Assembly (NCBI GenBank): GCA_020861185.1
Contig: JAJBSV010000011.1
Coordinates: 1 to 44,977 of the forward strand
Reading direction: 5' to 3'
DNA length: 44,977 nucleotides
Source: Ruminococcus sp.
GTDB taxonomy: Bacteria; Bacillota; Clostridia; Oscillospirales; Ruminococcaceae
Part shown: positions 35,254-44,394 of the stretch, piece after piece
How positions within the stretch are numbered: the first letter of the stretch is position 1
Layout: the number at the start of each line of letters is the position of its first letter
Program-made: the position numbers and the translations under genes
Notes under the pieces: generated by a model
Database searches by the model: none
The model's input: the letters and a program-made list of their open reading frames with translations, nothing else
Told to the model about the DNA's origin: nothing

Positions 35254-36318
35254 ATGCAACCCAAAACCCTAAAACAATCCCTCTCTCCCTACTTCACCGT
35301 CGGGGCGGCGGTGGCGGCGCATTGGCTCGATGAGGCGAGGGACGTTATTGTCGCGAATTTCGACACGGTCACCTGCGAGAACGAGATGAAGTACTTGAGT
35401 ATTCACCCGCATGGCTATGCGGCTCCGCCGGATGTCAACGCTTTCAATCGCGGAGAACTCGACTATCGCCCGGAAATTACGGACCGGGAGAGCCTTGTGC
35501 ACCCGTCGCTCGTCACCGACACGTCGGGTGCCGACAAAATTGCCGAATTTGCCCGGGAAAACGGGCTCAAAATAAGAGGTCACAACCTCGCGTGGCACGC
35601 TTCCTACCCTTGGGGAGTGTTCGAACAGCTGAGCCCGAGCGAGCTCCGTTCGAATCTTGACGAGCATTTCAAGCTGATGGCTGAGAAGTATGGCGACTGC
35701 TACTGCTGGGACGTCGTCAACGAGGCGATGAACGACCGCAGGGAAGGGGACGACCTTCGGCACAACGTCTTTCGCGAGAAGCTCGGCGACGATTATCTCT
35801 TCGAGCTCCACGGGCTGGCGAGGAAGTACTTCCCGAACAGCGAGCTCTGTCTCAACGACTACAGCGAGTTTCGCCCCGACAAGCGCGACAGAATCCTGAG
35901 AACCGCAATGGCTCTGAAGGAGCGGGACCTCGTCGACGTCATCGGGCTTCAGTGCCACACGAACATCAACGTTCTCAAGCACGACTTCGACGGCGTCAGA
36001 AGGTCGCTCGACATGTACGCTAAGACCGGGCTCAAGCTCCACATCACCGAGATGGACGTCAGCTGTGTCGACTGGCACGAGGAACCGAAGGAGATAACCC
36101 CCGAAATGATTTCGGACGTCGCGGAAGTATACGAAGAGTATTTCGACATCTTCAAGGAGTATTCTGAACACATCGAGAACGTGACCCTTTGGGGCGTGTC
36201 GAACAAGCACTCGTGGCTCAACTTCATGGGTCCCGAAAGCGGCAGGGGCAAGAACAAGCCGCTCCTCTTTGACGACAACTATCAGCCTACAGATGCTTTG
36301 ATACGAATAAATTCATAA
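35254..36318 (+). CDS. glycoside hydrolase family 10 endo-beta-1,4-xylanase
   Basis: A 354-residue TIM-barrel hydrolase of xylan or xylo-oligosaccharides. Visible: CENEMKYLS, RGHNLAWH, the acid/base Glu in WDVVNEAM, LCLNDYSEF, IGLQCHTN and the nucleophile Glu in ITEMDVS, then LWGVSNKHSWL. There is no signal peptide and no carbohydrate-binding module, so it is probably cytoplasmic and acts on imported oligosaccharides. AAAGGA lies upstream of the ATG. Confidence 0.93.
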   Translation: MQPKTLKQSLSPYFTVGAAVAAHWLDEARDVIVANFDTVTCENEMKYLSIHPHGYAAPPDVNAFNRGELDYRPEITDRESLVHPSLVTDTSGADKIAEFARENGLKIRGHNLAWHASYPWGVFEQLSPSELRSNLDEHFKLMAEKYGDCYCWDVVNEAMNDRREGDDLRHNVFREKLGDDYLFELHGLARKYFPNSELCLNDYSEFRPDKRDRILRTAMALKERDLVDVIGLQCHTNINVLKHDFDGVRRSLDMYAKTGLKLHITEMDVSCVDWHEEPKEITPEMISDVAEVYEEYFDIFKEYSEHIENVTLWGVSNKHSWLNFMGPESGRGKNKPLLFDDNYQPTDALIRINS

Positions 36319-36351
36319 TAATTTCATAAGCCTTCAGACGGCTTCAAAATC

Positions 36352-36379
36352 GCCTTCCCTTTGCTTGGGAAGGCTTTTT
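36352..36379 (+). terminator. terminator after GH10
   Basis: GCCTTCCC, TTTGCTT, GGGAAGGC, TTTTTG. A classical intrinsic terminator. Confidence 0.85.
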
Positions 36380-36396
36380 GTGTTGTATGGTTGTGC

Positions 36397-36765
36397 TTAC
36401 ATTTTCGACAACACGACTCTGCCGTATGCACCGTTCTTTTTGTCCTCGGGATGCGGCTCCAAGCCGATTATCGTAATTTCCTCGTTATCGGGACCGTAGA
36501 CCCAGTACATCCTCATCGCACCGCTTGTGCGGTTTTCAAGATAAGACTGCCAGACCTTAATGCCGTATCGTTTGCTCAGCGGCTGGATTTCGTGTGTATG
36601 GAGCCCCGGGTAAAGGGGATTTTCCGACAGAATTCGAACCGCCTTGCCCCACTTCTTGTATAACCGCTCGTCGCTTTTGCTTATACTCCCGTCACGATAT
36701 GCCTTTTGCAGTCTGTTCCAAAGCTCCGCCATTTCGGGGACACCCATTCTGATTTTATAATTCAT
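36397..36765 (-). CDS. RelE/ParE-like toxin of a type II TA pair
   Basis: A 122-residue protein. The second half (LYPGLHTHEIQPLSKRYGIK to MRMYWVYGPDNEEITIIGLEPHPE) has the strand pattern and terminal GLEPHP(x)D seen in RelE/ParE-type mRNA interferases. A helical N-terminal extension of about 40 residues is present. It lies 15 bases after the AbrB-like gene in the same direction. The assignment is by pattern and context. Confidence 0.7.
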   Translation of the reverse strand: MNYKIRMGVPEMAELWNRLQKAYRDGSISKSDERLYKKWGKAVRILSENPLYPGLHTHEIQPLSKRYGIKVWQSYLENRTSGAMRMYWVYGPDNEEITIIGLEPHPEDKKNGAYGRVVLSKM

Positions 36766-36780
36766 GTTGATGTCCTCTTC

Positions 36781-38704
<1,924 letters not shown>

Positions 38705-38720
38705 GAGTATAATTCTATAG

Positions 38721-38752
38721 AATATCGCCCGATTGTAATGTCGGGCGATATT
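38721..38752 (+). terminator. hairpin after guaB
   Basis: AATATCGCCCGA and TCGGGCGATATT, a perfect 12-bp stem with an 8-base loop, followed by a short T stretch. Confidence 0.7.
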
Positions 38753-38814
38753 TGAAATCAAGCACAGATAGTAATAACTACTGCAAAATATACAATCAGT
38801 ATTGAGGTGTTACC

Positions 38815-39717
38815 ATGTTAAAGAGACCAAAATGTGGGCTTATTCATATGGATCGTTGTCTGATTTACAGCTACGACGAGGTCACGTCGACCAACGATTT
38901 GCTTATCGAAGCCGGTAAGCAGGGGGCGAAGATGGGGACTGTGGTCGAAGCGAAGAGACAGACTGCGGGAAAAGGCAGTAAAGGTCGAAGCTTTTACAGC
39001 CCGAGGAACGGCTCTTACTTCTCGCTGCTCATCCGCCCGGGCGCGAAGCTCAACGCTTCCATGCTTGAAGACGAGGACCACACACCGCTTTGTCCTTCAC
39101 TCACCCCCGAGCAATGTGCGCTCATCACTCCGGCGGTCGCCTGTGCGGTTGCGCAGGGGATAGAGAGCTACACCGGCAAGCGCATGGAAATCAAATGGGT
39201 GAACGACATATACTACAAAAAGAAGAAGGTTGCCGGAATTCTGGTCGAATCGGCGCTCGACGAAAACATGGATCGCTTCTATGTCATCGGCGTCGGGATT
39301 AATCTCTTTCCTTCAGAGGACGGCTTCCCCGAGGAATTTGCCGAGAACGCGACGACCGTTTTCAAGAAAGAGCCGGAATCTCTGATGGATAAGGTGGACG
39401 GGACGATTATCCGCAACCGTATCTTAGAAAACATCAATGCTGAACTTTATCAACTTTCGAAGAAGGGCTTCCTCCCCGAATACCGCAGGCGCTCGTGCGT
39501 CCTCAGCTATACGGTCGTTGTGACGCCCCTCGACGGAAGCGAGCCCTATCTCGCCGAAGCCGTCGAAATCGACGACAACGCCCGCCTCGTTGTAAAGACC
39601 GCCTCCGGCGAGCTCAAGACCCTCAACTCCGAAGACGTCAAGCTCTCCCTCAAGGAAAACCTTGCGGGAACAAAGGCACTTGAGGTTGATTTATCTGAGA
39701 GAGTGAAGAACTCTTAA
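38815..39717 (+). CDS. birA: biotin--protein ligase
   Basis: A 300-residue enzyme that attaches biotin to carboxylase carrier proteins. Visible: YDEVTSTNDLLIEA, the GKGSKGRSF biotinyl-AMP loop (GRGRRGR-like), EIKWVNDIYYKKKKVAGIL, GVGINLF, and a C-terminal SH3-like domain ending TLNSEDVKLSL. It has no N-terminal DNA-binding domain, so it is a mono-functional ligase. GAGGTG lies upstream of the ATG. The insert around residues 80-95 (EDEDHTPLCPSLTPE) is longer than in many homologues. Confidence 0.95.
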   Translation: MLKRPKCGLIHMDRCLIYSYDEVTSTNDLLIEAGKQGAKMGTVVEAKRQTAGKGSKGRSFYSPRNGSYFSLLIRPGAKLNASMLEDEDHTPLCPSLTPEQCALITPAVACAVAQGIESYTGKRMEIKWVNDIYYKKKKVAGILVESALDENMDRFYVIGVGINLFPSEDGFPEEFAENATTVFKKEPESLMDKVDGTIIRNRILENINAELYQLSKKGFLPEYRRRSCVLSYTVVVTPLDGSEPYLAEAVEIDDNARLVVKTASGELKTLNSEDVKLSLKENLAGTKALEVDLSERVKNS

Positions 39718-39734
39718 CCCACATTTAACACCAT

Positions 39735-39772
39735 TCCCTTCCGAAACGTGCTATAATAGCCATCGGAAGGGA
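39735..39772. promoter_or_regulatory. inverted repeat around a -10 box
   Basis: TCCCTTCCGA (39735-39744) and TCGGAAGGGA (39763-39772) are exact inverted copies on either side of TATAAT (39752-39757). No good -35 box is visible. The right arm also holds the ribosome site of the next gene. Possible operator or activator site. Confidence 0.55.
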
Positions 39773-39780
39773 GTTTTGAT

Positions 39781-40227
39781 ATGAAAACTTTGCAAACGAA
39801 AATCAGAATCTGTGCCGCCGTTATGCTGGCGGTTCTTTTGGTGGGGCTCGGGGTGTACTTCGTCATGCCGCACCGGATTACCGTTCCCGACGGCGAGGAG
39901 ATTCGCGTCGAGTATACGGTCGCGACCCTGTCGGTGGATGAGGGGACTTCAACAACCGGTTGGGAGACATCCGAATATCACTTCTCCCCGGGCGACGAGG
40001 GCTATGACGAATTTGTCGATACGCTTGAGGAAATCACTTATCATAACTGCTTCAGAACCCTGTCGGGCTCGACCGGGATTTCGAATGTCACCTATGTCGT
40101 CAACGTCCGGATCGGCGACGAATGCTATAGCTTTTATGACCGGGGATATCTCATTGCGGACAAAATCTATTACGTTTCGAAAAATAGTGTTGGAAATATA
40201 CGATGCGTAATAGAGACAAATATGTAG
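39781..40227 (+). CDS. small membrane-anchored extracellular protein, unknown function
   Basis: A 148-residue protein with one N-terminal membrane helix (about residues 12-30, AAVMLAVLLVGLGVYFVM) and an extracellular beta-rich domain with two cysteines (HNCFRT and DECYSF). Family not recognised. Its last codons ATG-TAG are formed by the start of a family-2 repeat, so the repeat sets the end of the protein. Confidence 0.7.
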   Translation: MKTLQTKIRICAAVMLAVLLVGLGVYFVMPHRITVPDGEEIRVEYTVATLSVDEGTSTTGWETSEYHFSPGDEGYDEFVDTLEEITYHNCFRTLSGSTGISNVTYVVNVRIGDECYSFYDRGYLIADKIYYVSKNSVGNIRCVIETNM

Positions 40228-40294
40228 GGGCGGATATTATCCGCCCGCTAAATCGTCGCAATCTTGGTTCGGGCGGATAATATCCGCCCCTACA
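40223..40294. repeat. family-2 repeat, canonical short form
   Basis: Inverted ends TGTAGGGGCGGATATTATCC and complement. It fills the gap between two convergent genes and touches both, ending three bases before the CotF-like stop. Confidence 0.9.
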
Positions 40295-40296
40295 AA

Positions 40297-40755
40297 TTAC
40301 TGATAGAACCCATTGGAAGAGAGGAAGCTATAAAGCTGCTCCCCATGCTGTTGCTCCTCTGCCTGAATGTGGTTGAGGACGCGGCGGGCGTTCGGGTCGC
40401 CGAATTCGAAGACCGAGGTGTCATAGAGCGCCGAGACGTGCTTCTCCATCGCAAGCATGTCAGATGCCAGAAACTTGTCGATGTCCGCCGAGCGGGTGTC
40501 CTTGTAGCAGATTTTCTTGCACCAGCCGTTGTTCTCGTCCTTGAGAACTCCCTCGGGAACGGTCGGGACGTTGCCGGAAAGCATGCTGTTCACGGTGTCG
40601 TAGTGGTTGTGCTCCACCTGCGAGATGCTTTGGAAGAGCTGTTTGAGCTCGCACGAGCAGGCTTCGTCCGAGTACTTCACGTACTTCTCCCAGCAGAGCT
40701 TTTCCTGATCCTTCAGGTCCTTCAAGAGCCCGATTTCTTTCTGAGTTAAAGTCAT
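40297..40755 (-). CDS. CotF-like spore coat protein
   Basis: A 152-residue helical protein of the Coat F family: TLTQKEIGLLKDLKDQEKLC, YVKYSDEACSCELKQLFQ, QVEHNHYDTVNSML, and a second ferritin-like helical half (DMLAMEKHVSALYDTSVFE, LNHIQAEEQQHGEQLY). Such proteins occur in spore coats of Bacillus and Clostridium. The ATG at 40755 has AAAGGAG upstream. Confidence 0.88.
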   Translation of the reverse strand: MTLTQKEIGLLKDLKDQEKLCWEKYVKYSDEACSCELKQLFQSISQVEHNHYDTVNSMLSGNVPTVPEGVLKDENNGWCKKICYKDTRSADIDKFLASDMLAMEKHVSALYDTSVFEFGDPNARRVLNHIQAEEQQHGEQLYSFLSSNGFYQ

Positions 40756-40855
40756 GCCATAATCTCCTTTATTTAAAAGTATGGGAGTATTATGGCATGA
40801 TTTTTTGGAAATATACGCCCGGATTCGCAAATCCGTTGTTAGGCTTTTTGGGAAT

Positions 40856-41587
40856 CTACACCCACCCTGAGATTTCTTCCACCGTCATCTCCCACTGTTC
40901 TTCCTGCGGGATTGTGGCGACGCCGTCGCCTGCCTGTTCGCCATAGCTTCCAAAGCCGGCGTGGTTGCCGCCGTCGATGACGATTTCGGTGTAATCGGTG
41001 GAGTAGTTCCGACCGGCTTCGAGACTGTCCATGTTGAGGACGCCATCTTCACTGCCGTAGATTGAGAGGGTGGGGAGGTTGCCTAAATCGCTCGTAGAGT
41101 ATGAGGCGAAAAGAACGAGACCGTCGAGCTCATCAAGATGGTTCGACGCAAACGACGCCGCCATCGCTCCTCCCAAGGAGTGCCCGCCGATATACCAGTT
41201 CTCATAGGAAACGTACTCGGACATGATGCTTTCCGCCTTGTTCATCCCGAAAAATGCAAGGTTGAAGGGCATTTCGACGAGGAAGCAGTCGACGCCGTTC
41301 TCCGCAAGGCTCATCATGATTGGTGCGTACGCCGTGTACTCGACCTTCGCACCGGGATAGAAGATGAGCGCCGTCTCGTTCCCGCCGCTGAACAGAATCC
41401 CGTCGTCAACCTGAATCACCTGAACGGTGTCACTGCTCGAAAGATATGCGTCCACATCGACGGCGTGATAATAGTCATTGACATACCAGACGAAGGCGAC
41501 GGCTATCACGGTAATTAAGACTATGACAACGATGAGGACTATTTTGCCAGTGGATTTCTTTGATTTTTGAGTTATGGTTTTTGGCAT
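40856..41587 (-). CDS. membrane-anchored alpha/beta hydrolase
   Basis: A 243-residue extracellular serine hydrolase. A basic start (KTITQKSKKSTGK) and one membrane helix (VLIVVIVLITVIAVAFVWYV) anchor it. The nucleophile elbow GGHSLGGAMAAS, an acidic residue near IYGSEDGVLN and the His in DGGNHAGFGSYGEQAGDG form a credible triad. The substrate is unknown. It starts 14 bases after the rhuM-like stop, and AGGTGA precedes the ATG. Confidence 0.85.
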   Translation of the reverse strand: MPKTITQKSKKSTGKIVLIVVIVLITVIAVAFVWYVNDYYHAVDVDAYLSSSDTVQVIQVDDGILFSGGNETALIFYPGAKVEYTAYAPIMMSLAENGVDCFLVEMPFNLAFFGMNKAESIMSEYVSYENWYIGGHSLGGAMAASFASNHLDELDGLVLFASYSTSDLGNLPTLSIYGSEDGVLNMDSLEAGRNYSTDYTEIVIDGGNHAGFGSYGEQAGDGVATIPQEEQWEMTVEEISGWV

Positions 41588-41601
41588 GGTGTCACCTGCG
41601 T

Positions 41602-42636
41602 TCATGCTTCCGAATTGTTCTCGATAAACCTGTCAAAATCGCTTTCATACAGCTTATCCTGAACAACTCTGTACTTTTCAAATTCGCTCAATGCGTGTTG
41701 TTTGGCGAGCTCCGCCGAGACTTTTCCGGCATCGTTCAATACTTCTCTGTCCCACATCTTCAGGAAGCCATTGAGACGCTTTTCCCAATCCTCCATAGTC
41801 ATCGGAATGTGCCTGTTTGCCATATCCTCCGCCATGTCGAGATACGCCGACACGATTCGCTCCATCTGTCCAAGCTCATACTCGGAAAGATAATTCTTCG
41901 CAACTACAACGTCATAGGAGTGTATTTTGCTTTTCGGCGCACCGTCCCATGTGGTAAGCCCCATGTTTTCTTTACTGCTGTCGGCTCGGTCATAAATCAC
42001 TTCCGCCGCAGTCTGTCCGTGGACGGCATAGTGAAGCTTGTTCTGGACGGCGGCAAAGAATCGCCTTGTTGCCTTGGCGGACGGGTCGTAATCAAGAGCC
42101 GTGGAGTAAATATCGGTTATCTTCTGATAAAATCTGCGCTCCGACATACGAATTTCACGGATTTTTTCGAGTTGCTTCTCAAAGTATTCTTTGGTGAGAA
42201 CGGTGCCGCTGTTCTTAAGTCGCTCCTCATCCATTACCCAACCCTGAATTGTGTAATCCTTGACGATGGAATTTGCCCATTTGCGGAACTGAACCGCACG
42301 TTCGTTGTTCACTTTGAAGCCGACGGCGATAATCATCTGGAGATTATAGTGGTCCGTATTTCTGGAAACCTTCCTGCCACCTTCATCTTGAACTATTAAG
42401 TATTTCTTAATAGTTGACTCAGGAGCAAGCTCTTGGTCTTCGTAAATTTTTTTGATATGCTGGTTGATGGCGGGAACCGTGACATTATATAGAGCCGCCA
42501 TCATTTTTTGTGTCAGCCAGATATTTTCGTCTTCATACCGCATTTCTATGCTTTCGTCGCTGTCGCCCGTAGAGGCAACGAACGTCAGATATTCCGCCGC
42601 AGAACTGCGGATTGAAACCTCGTTTTTCTTGTCCAC
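41602..42636 (-). CDS. RhuM family protein
   Basis: A 344-residue protein of the RhuM (COG3943) group, found on genomic islands and near restriction or defence genes; molecular role unknown. Visible: IWLTQKMMAALYNVTVPAIN (helix-turn-helix like), HYNLQMIIAVGFKVNNERAV, FRKWANSIVKDYTIQGW, ERRFYQKITDIYSTALDYDP, and GLTTWDGAPK. The start is GTG at 42636 with GGGAGATGA upstream. Co-transcribed with the hydrolase. Confidence 0.9.
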   Translation of the reverse strand: MDKKNEVSIRSSAAEYLTFVASTGDSDESIEMRYEDENIWLTQKMMAALYNVTVPAINQHIKKIYEDQELAPESTIKKYLIVQDEGGRKVSRNTDHYNLQMIIAVGFKVNNERAVQFRKWANSIVKDYTIQGWVMDEERLKNSGTVLTKEYFEKQLEKIREIRMSERRFYQKITDIYSTALDYDPSAKATRRFFAAVQNKLHYAVHGQTAAEVIYDRADSSKENMGLTTWDGAPKSKIHSYDVVVAKNYLSEYELGQMERIVSAYLDMAEDMANRHIPMTMEDWEKRLNGFLKMWDREVLNDAGKVSAELAKQHALSEFEKYRVVQDKLYESDFDRFIENNSEA

Positions 42637-42672
42637 CGAATCATCTCCCGACTTATTCTTACTTACAGTATT

Positions 42673-42701
42673 ATTATATTGTATTACGAGGAGAAAATCA
42701 A
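42673..42701 (-). promoter_or_regulatory. rhuM promoter
   Basis: On the minus strand TTGATT (42696-42701), 17-base spacer, TATAAT (42673-42678). Confidence 0.65.
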
Positions 42702-42715
42702 GTGCCGCTCAACAG

Positions 42716-42748
42716 AAAAAGCCCCCTATCCCCAATAGGAAGCTTTTT
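42716..42748 (-). terminator. terminator after spoVT
   Basis: AAAAAGC-CCCC-TAT region pairs with ATAGGAAGCTTTTT; the CTAT/ATAG inner stem and the A/T outer stem suit a bidirectional terminator. Confidence 0.6.
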
Positions 42749-42761
42749 GATTCTATGGCGT

Positions 42762-43302
42762 TTACGCTTCTAATTGTTTTCCCAAGAACATCGCCGCCGT
42801 CTGCGCCAGTGTGAGTTGCAGCTCCGAGCCCTTTGTCTGGCTCTCGGAATTCAGGAAGCAGACCGCTCCCGCCAGATCGCCCGAGGCGATAATCGGGGAG
42901 ACGGCGAGCGCATTTCGCCCGACGCCCTCGACCGGCAGAATAGCCTTGCCCTCGGTGTCGTAGACCCAGCTCTTGCGGGTCTCGAGGAGCTCTTCGAGTC
43001 CCTGCGAAATCCTCCGCTCAGCGTACTCCTTCTTCTGAACGCCTGCCGTCGCCACGACGTGGTCACGGTCAAAGATGACGACCGGCGCCGAGCCGAGCTT
43101 GTGAATCACGTCCGCCGCCGACTCGGCGCTGTCCTGCATTTCGCCGACCGGCGAATATTTTTTTGAAGACGACCTCGCCCTCACCGCTTGTGTATATTTC
43201 AAGAGGGTCGCCCTCGCGAATCCTCATAGTCCGCCGGATTTCCTTTGGGATGACGACCCGCCCGAGGTCGTCAATCCTCCGAACAATTCCTGTCGCTTTC
43301 AT
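42762..43302 (-). pseudogene. spoVT: stage V sporulation protein T with a frameshift
   Basis: SpoVT is an AbrB-family regulator of late forespore genes. The first frame (43302 to about 43160) gives MKATGIVRRIDDLGRVVIPK, IRRTMRIREGDPLEI, GEVVFKK. The second (about 43160 to 42762) gives KKYSPVGEMQDSAESAADVI and a GAF-like domain (VVIFDRDHVVATAGVQKKEY, AVSPIIASGDLAGAVCF, AAMFLGKQL). Together they equal full-length SpoVT. The break is a run of seven A (T at 43158-43164 on the plus strand); with six A the frame is whole. Sequencing error, a real mutation or transcript slippage are all possible. Confidence 0.9.
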
Positions 43303-43329
43303 GGAATCAGTCCTTTCGATAGTTTTCTG

Positions 43330-43350
43330 ATTGCCACAGGATGTGGCAAT
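43330..43350. promoter_or_regulatory. palindrome between spoVT and tag
   Basis: ATTGCCACA-GGA-TGTGGCAAT, a perfect 9-bp inverted repeat 28 bases upstream of the spoVT start. Candidate operator. Confidence 0.45.
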
Positions 43351-43402
43351 TAGTGCTATTATTTGCCGAAACGGCGGGAATATGCGGGAGTGATTTCAAA
43401 CA

Positions 43403-43431
43403 TTGCTTTTTCAGTTCATCTGCTGTATAAT
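43403..43431 (+). promoter_or_regulatory. candidate tag promoter
   Basis: TTGCTT (43403-43408), 17-base spacer, TATAAT (43426-43431). Confidence 0.55.
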
Positions 43432-43470
43432 GATTATAAATTATTTTTATCTTTTTGGAGGGCATAAGGC

Positions 43471-44040
43471 GTGAAAAATATTGAATACCGCTGCTCTTAT
43501 GTGAACATGAAAAATCCGCTCTACATCAGCTATCACGATACAGAGTGGGGCGTGCCGGAGCATTCCGACCGGAAGCTTTACGAATTTCTTGTTCTTGAGT
43601 TCTTCCAAGCCGGTCTGTCGTGGGAGTGTATCCTGAACAAACGGGAAAATTTCCGCATTGCCTTTGACGGTTTCGACATCGACAGAATCTGCACTTATGA
43701 TGAGGCAAAGTGTGCAGAACTGATGAACAACCCCGGCATCATACGCAACCGGCGGAAGATTACGGCGACAATCAACAACAGCAAAATCTTTAAAGAAATT
43801 CAGCAGGAATTCGGCTCTTTCGATGCGTATATCTGGGGCTTCACCGATGGCAAAACCATCGTGGAGGACTACCACCTCCGCGCCGTTTCTCCGTTCTCCG
43901 ACACTATCTCAGATGATTTGAAAAAGCGCGGCATGACATTCGTCGGCTCCACCACCATTTATTCTTACCTGCAAGCCATCGGAATCCTAAATGCACACGG
44001 TTCGGAATGTGATTTGTGTCCTGGCAAAAGGAGGGCATGA
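43471..44040 (+). CDS. tag: DNA-3-methyladenine glycosylase I
   Basis: A 189-residue base-excision enzyme removing 3-methyladenine. Visible: NPLYISYHDTEWGVPEHSDR, LVLEFFQAGLSWECILNKRENF, the WGFTDGK segment and LKKRGMTFVGSTTIYSYLQAIG, with the zinc-binding Cys/His set (N-terminal RCSY, C-terminal ECDLCPG). The start is GTG at 43471 behind GGAGG. Confidence 0.93.
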   Translation: MKNIEYRCSYVNMKNPLYISYHDTEWGVPEHSDRKLYEFLVLEFFQAGLSWECILNKRENFRIAFDGFDIDRICTYDEAKCAELMNNPGIIRNRRKITATINNSKIFKEIQQEFGSFDAYIWGFTDGKTIVEDYHLRAVSPFSDTISDDLKKRGMTFVGSTTIYSYLQAIGILNAHGSECDLCPGKRRA

Positions 44041-44041
44041 A

Positions 44042-44137
44042 ATGAATAACGAGCTTCTTGGATTTGACGACGGGGAAATCCACAGGTGCCGCTCTGATTT
44101 TCTTGCACATTTATCCCTCCTTGTAACAAATAACTGA
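44042..44137 (+). CDS. 31-codon frame after tag, possible remnant
   Basis: A short frame beginning MNNELLGFDDGEIHRCRSD starts one base after the tag stop, with an AGGAGGGC Shine-Dalgarno inside the tag 3' end. The good ribosome site suggests that a gene once followed tag. The sequence ends abruptly and I do not recognise it. The remainder of 44138-44213 shows no gene. Confidence 0.35.
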   Translation: MNNELLGFDDGEIHRCRSDFLAHLSLLVTNN

Positions 44138-44213
44138 TGCCATTTCTCATTTCCCCACCAGACATCCCGGTTGTTGAAAATTAATATGCCCTTCATCACA
44201 TTCACCAAAACTA

Positions 44214-44242
44214 TTGACATCGGCATCAACAAATGCTATAAT
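44214..44242 (+). promoter_or_regulatory. promoter of the surface protein leader
   Basis: TTGACA (44214-44219), 17-base spacer, TATAAT (44237-44242): perfect consensus. Confidence 0.8.
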
Positions 44243-44248
44243 AAATAT

Positions 44249-44370
44249 GATTGAATTTTACACAGCCCTATAGATTGTAAAATCCGCGTGGGGGGGGGTA
44301 CTGCCTTCGGCAGACCCGTTGTATGACCTCCAGACACAAGTGTGTTTCGGAGGCTTTTGTTTTATTTTCC
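44249..44370 (+). ncRNA. structured leader RNA ending in an intrinsic terminator
   Basis: Three hairpins in order: ATTTTACA/TGTAAAAT (44255-44283); GGGT-CTGCC-TTC-GGCAG-ACCC (44296-44317), preceded by a run of nine G (44290-44298); and CCTCC-ACACA/TGTGT-GGAGG (44327-44353), followed by T-rich sequence. The surface protein start lies about 25 bases after it, so the terminator could control the gene. No known riboswitch class recognised. Confidence 0.6.
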
Positions 44371-44394
44371 CAGTCATTAGTATCGGAGGTTGAA

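Noticed and set aside
43987-44232. 81-codon frame on the minus strand near tag
   Set aside because: It overlaps tag and the leader promoter, and its sequence has no recognisable domain or clear ribosome site.
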